From positions 1 through 64,000 of the forward strand of contig JAGTQE010000003.1 in NCBI GenBank assembly GCA_018396635.1: a stretch of DNA of 64,000 nucleotides, given 5' to 3'. Shown piece by piece: positions 61,693 to 64,000 of the stretch (position 1 is the stretch's first letter; each line of letters starts with the position of its first letter). Below the pieces are notes generated by a model. The model was not told the DNA's origin. It saw only the letters and a program-made list of their open reading frames with translations, and searched no databases. The DNA is from Candidatus Bathyarchaeota archaeon (lineage in GTDB: Archaea > Thermoproteota > Bathyarchaeia > Bathyarchaeales > DTEX01). The position numbers and the translations under genes are program-made.

Positions 61693-62618
61693 TAACTGCT
61701 TTAGCTGGCGGTGTTGGCGCCGCGAAATTTCTCTCAGGCCTCATTAAAATAGTTCCGGAGGAGGAGCTAACTGTCATAGTCAATACTGGAGATGATATGG
61801 AGCTTTTTGGGCTACATATTTCGCCGGATCTCGACATAATAACCTATACTCTAGCTGGCATAGTGGATGAAGAGAAGGGTTGGGGAATAAAAGGGGACAC
61901 ATTCAACTGCCTCGAAATGTTAGAAAAATATGGTTATGAGAAATGGTTTAATTTGGGCGATAAAGATCTTGCAACACATATCCATAGAACAATCCTCCTG
62001 AAGAAAGGCCTAACGCTCTCTCAAGTGACAAAAGATATATGCAGAAGACTTGGTTTAAAGGTCAACATCCTTCCAATGACAGATGATAAATTTGAGACAT
62101 GGATTGAGACCGATGCAGGATTAATGCACTTCCAAGAGTATTTAGTCAAAAGGGGAGCAAGAGATAGGGTCTTAGGCGTAAAATATGTCGGTGTGGAAAG
62201 CGCAAAGCCTGCGGAAGGCGTCATTGAATCTATACTTAGAAGTAGCCTAATAATCATTTGTCCAAGCAACCCGATAGTTAGTATAGGTACAATACTATCA
62301 GTAAAGGGTGTGAGAGAAGCCCTCAGAAAAAGTCATGCACGAAAGATCGCCATAAGCCCTATAATATCGGGAGCACCATTAAAAGGCCCAGCTGATAAAT
62401 TAATGAGCGGACTTGGATTGGAAGTGTCAGCATTCTCGGTAGCATACCTGTATAGAGATTTCCTAAACGTTTTTATATTAGATCAATTAGATAGAGGAGA
62501 GAAAGAAAGAATAGAAAGCCTTGGAATAAGAACCATTTTAACTAACACAATAATGAAGACATTAGAAGATAAAGTTAATCTCGCCAAAGTAGTCCTCGAA
62601 GCATCTAAAAGTATCTAA
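61689..62618 (+). CDS. cofD: CofD, F420-0 forming transferase
   Basis: The 309-residue protein has the hallmarks of CofD: TALAGGVGAAKFLSGL, IVNTGDDMELFGLHISPDLDIITYTLAG, GWGIKGDTF, FNLGDKDLATHIHRT and IICPSNPIVSIGTILSVKGV. It joins the lactyl- or PEP-derived phosphate group to FO during coenzyme F420 synthesis. ATG 61689 follows the GGGGTG segment; a TTG 15 bases upstream is in frame. It is coupled to the nitroreductase gene. Confidence 0.94.
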   Translation: MITALAGGVGAAKFLSGLIKIVPEEELTVIVNTGDDMELFGLHISPDLDIITYTLAGIVDEEKGWGIKGDTFNCLEMLEKYGYEKWFNLGDKDLATHIHRTILLKKGLTLSQVTKDICRRLGLKVNILPMTDDKFETWIETDAGLMHFQEYLVKRGARDRVLGVKYVGVESAKPAEGVIESILRSSLIIICPSNPIVSIGTILSVKGVREALRKSHARKIAISPIISGAPLKGPADKLMSGLGLEVSAFSVAYLYRDFLNVFILDQLDRGEKERIESLGIRTILTNTIMKTLEDKVNLAKVVLEASKSI

Positions 62619-62621
62619 TTC

Positions 62622-63254
62622 TTACACTTCGTATCTTAGGGCTTCAGCTGGCTTCAATTTAGCTGCATACAAGGACGGGTAAGCTGCAGCAGCCACGCTC
62701 ACCAAAACAGCTATTCCTATCGCCGTCCCAATAATATACATGTACCTAGCTATTGCTCCCTCAAAGAAGACCAAGGGACCATACTGAACATAGTAGATTA
62801 CTATCGCAGAGAGCCAGCCAACTATCGCGCCAATAACTCCGCCTATCAAACCCAGCAACAGTGCCTCTATTAGGAATATTTCTAGAACCGCTGTATCCGT
62901 TGCACCCAAACATTTTATGGTTCCTATCTCCTTATAGCGTTCAGTCACCGACATTAGCATTGAGTTCACTATTCCAACCCCGCAGACAAGTATCGCTATT
63001 ACAGCTACCCACATCTGGTACTGAGGAGGAGCACTGCCGATTCGAGCAAGTATTTCGCTCATAGTCATAAGCGAGACGAGGAAAGCTATACTTAGTAGGA
63101 CTGAAAGCGATGTTATCATTGTTCTCGTAAAGCGCTTTCTAATACTTTCCAGGCAATATTTAAATGCATCACTTATTGGAAATTTTATACTTCCAATTTC
63201 ACCTACTCCTGGCTCTACTTGACCGCTCATATGCACTGTCTCCGCTTTCCCCAT
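62622..63254 (-). CDS. FtsX/MacB-type ABC permease, minimal form
   Basis: The 210-residue protein has four hydrophobic segments and the FtsX-domain signature MSVTERYKEIGTIKCLGATDTAVLEIFLIEALLLGLIGGVIGAIVGWL, ending with YAAKLKPAEALRYEV. The large extracellular domain that MacB-like permeases carry between segments 1 and 2 is missing: only about 10 residues (ARIGSAPPQY) link them. No ATPase gene lies beside it in this window. Convergent with cofD. Confidence 0.82.
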   Translation of the reverse strand: MGKAETVHMSGQVEPGVGEIGSIKFPISDAFKYCLESIRKRFTRTMITSLSVLLSIAFLVSLMTMSEILARIGSAPPQYQMWVAVIAILVCGVGIVNSMLMSVTERYKEIGTIKCLGATDTAVLEIFLIEALLLGLIGGVIGAIVGWLSAIVIYYVQYGPLVFFEGAIARYMYIIGTAIGIAVLVSVAAAAYPSLYAAKLKPAEALRYEV

Positions 63255-63449
63255 TTTATCTTATCTAGAAAATTTGATACTATGTTTCAATATATTAAAT
63301 TTTTGTTTAATGAGCAGACAGAGCTTGTAAAAAGTAACGGAGTGATTCATCCAAGTTGGGTTTACTTCTAGAAAAATTTATAACTTTAAGTTTTTATATC
63401 CAAAAATAAGAGAGAATGGTACTCAAAATATTTTCCGTTAAGCTAGGTT

Positions 63450-63746
63450 GTGGCAGCCTTGTCTGAGGCAAAAAAATGTTTTCCATCATGCAATAGATTC
63501 AGGTGTGGAAAGAATTTTTTAGCGTTTCGCGGAAAAACTCCTTGGTGTCGATGGACTGATGAAGCATGTAATCCAACAAATTGCAACTATGCAATGTGCA
63601 TGATTAGACGCTTGCTTCCAGGGGGTATATGCGGAGAGACGCTGAAAAGAAAGACTGTTGAGAGAGGGCCGGAAGAAGAAACCATACCGTCTATAAAGGT
63701 CAGAGGAAAGGTTTTTAGAAAGATTGGTGAAAAAGAAATCTTCTAA
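63450..63746 (+). CDS. Small cysteine-rich protein
   Basis: The 98-residue protein has eight Cys, nearly all in the first 61 residues (C10, C14, C19, C33, C40, C45, C50, C61) with Trp and Arg between them (CRWTDEACNPTNCNYAMCMIRR). It probably binds a metal or an iron-sulfur cluster. The last third is charged. I do not recognise the family. It starts at GTG and is convergent with the EamA gene. Confidence 0.65.
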   Translation: MAALSEAKKCFPSCNRFRCGKNFLAFRGKTPWCRWTDEACNPTNCNYAMCMIRRLLPGGICGETLKRKTVERGPEEETIPSIKVRGKVFRKIGEKEIF

Positions 63747-63773
63747 GAATCTATTGACGATCTCGCCGCCACC

Positions 63774-64000
63774 TCACTTATATTTTTTGTTTACAAAGTA
63801 TATTCCAGCTGATATCAATATGAAACCTAGGAGTGAGTTGTATTCGATAACCTCTCCTAAAAAGATGCTGCCGAAAATAAGTGCCACAGCTGGCACGGCA
63901 AGACTTGATGTTGAGACAACTATTGCCTCCTCAATTTTTATAAGATATAGCCAAATCGTGGATGCTACCGCCGATCCAACTATTGCAGTATAAAGTACCG
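63774..64000 (-). CDS. EamA/DMT-family transporter, C-terminal part
   Basis: The frame enters from the window edge and encodes three hydrophobic segments: AIVGSAVASTIWLYLI, IVVSTSSLAVPAVALIFGSIFLGE and SLLGFILISAGIYFV. It ends NKKYK at TGA (63776-63774). The GSIFLGE segment and the terminal short helix are typical of EamA drug/metabolite exporters. The N-terminal part is outside. Confidence 0.75.
   Translation of the reverse strand, partial: VLYTAIVGSAVASTIWLYLIKIEEAIVVSTSSLAVPAVALIFGSIFLGEVIEYNSLLGFILISAGIYFVNKKYK

Noticed and set aside
63724-63993. Plus-strand 89-codon frame at the right edge
   Set aside because: It lies opposite a better frame on the minus strand with EamA-like membrane segments and a natural stop; the plus frame has no family pattern.

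Overview
This is an archaeal chromosome segment. The archaeal marks are an exosome, an archaeal ribosomal-protein set, SBDS, aIF6, aRF1, PDCD5, a one-gene RpoB, an oligosaccharyltransferase of the AglB/STT3 type, KEOPS subunits and TATA-box promoters. RNA polymerase subunit A is one uninterrupted gene (A' and A'' joined) and the tRNA genes carry non-canonical introns. Together these suggest a TACK-group archaeon, perhaps close to Bathyarchaeia. That placement is inference; no rRNA gene is present to settle it.

Layout. 1-370: a short tyrosine-recombinase-like N-terminal fragment beside a tRNA-Val gene with two introns. 0.4-5.6 kb: sugar genes (GH3 glycosidase, sugar isomerase/epimerase, NagA-like deacetylase). 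5.7-10.5 kb: methyltransferase, Lhr helicase, LysE exporter and an ACT regulator. 10.6-21.9 kb: a long rightward informational array: S15, RecJ-like, Pcc1-like, proteasome alpha, SBDS, exosome Rrp4/Rrp41/Rrp42, L37Ae, Brix, Pcc1, RNase P subunit, YhbY, S19e, PDCD5, L39e, L31e, aIF6, LX, prefoldin alpha, FtsY. 22.1-23.8 kb: radical SAM protein and an orphan. 23.8-32.2 kb: a leftward RpoB-RpoA-L30e-NusA-like-S12 operon.

32.4-39.5 kb: the most unusual part. A tRNA-Arg(GCG) gene has its 3' half in front of its 5' half (permuted or tandem split), with an intact bulge-helix-bulge motif. About 2 kb away is a tRNA-splicing endonuclease homologue that lacks the catalytic histidine, and at 39.4 kb a tRNA-Arg(CCG) has an intron inside the anticodon stem. 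Between them lie an M48 protease, LSm, MtnA and an N-glycosylation pair (AglB and a small OSTC/Ost3-like membrane protein).

39.9-46.2 kb: CDF transporter with three C-terminal domains, Nth, rhamnonate-dehydratase-like enzyme, sulfatase-like enzyme with Thr in place of the formylglycine Cys, beta-propeller glycosidase-like protein, SWIM protein. 46.2-52.2 kb: aRF1, a KaiC-like ATPase with partner, winged helix, MscS channel and a DVGG-repeat beta-helix protein. 52.3-64 kb: valyl-tRNA synthetase, MBL hydrolase, UMP kinase, ADP-ribosylglycohydrolase-like protein, an HTH protein beside tandem AT-rich repeats, FmdE-like protein, ECF S component, a coupled nitroreductase-cofD pair pointing to coenzyme F420 synthesis, an FtsX-type permease, a Cys-rich protein and the end of an EamA transporter.

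The strongest theme is tRNA splicing: all three tRNA genes recognised here need intron removal or joining, four BHB-type junctions in total, three of them away from the ordinary anticodon-loop intron arrangement.
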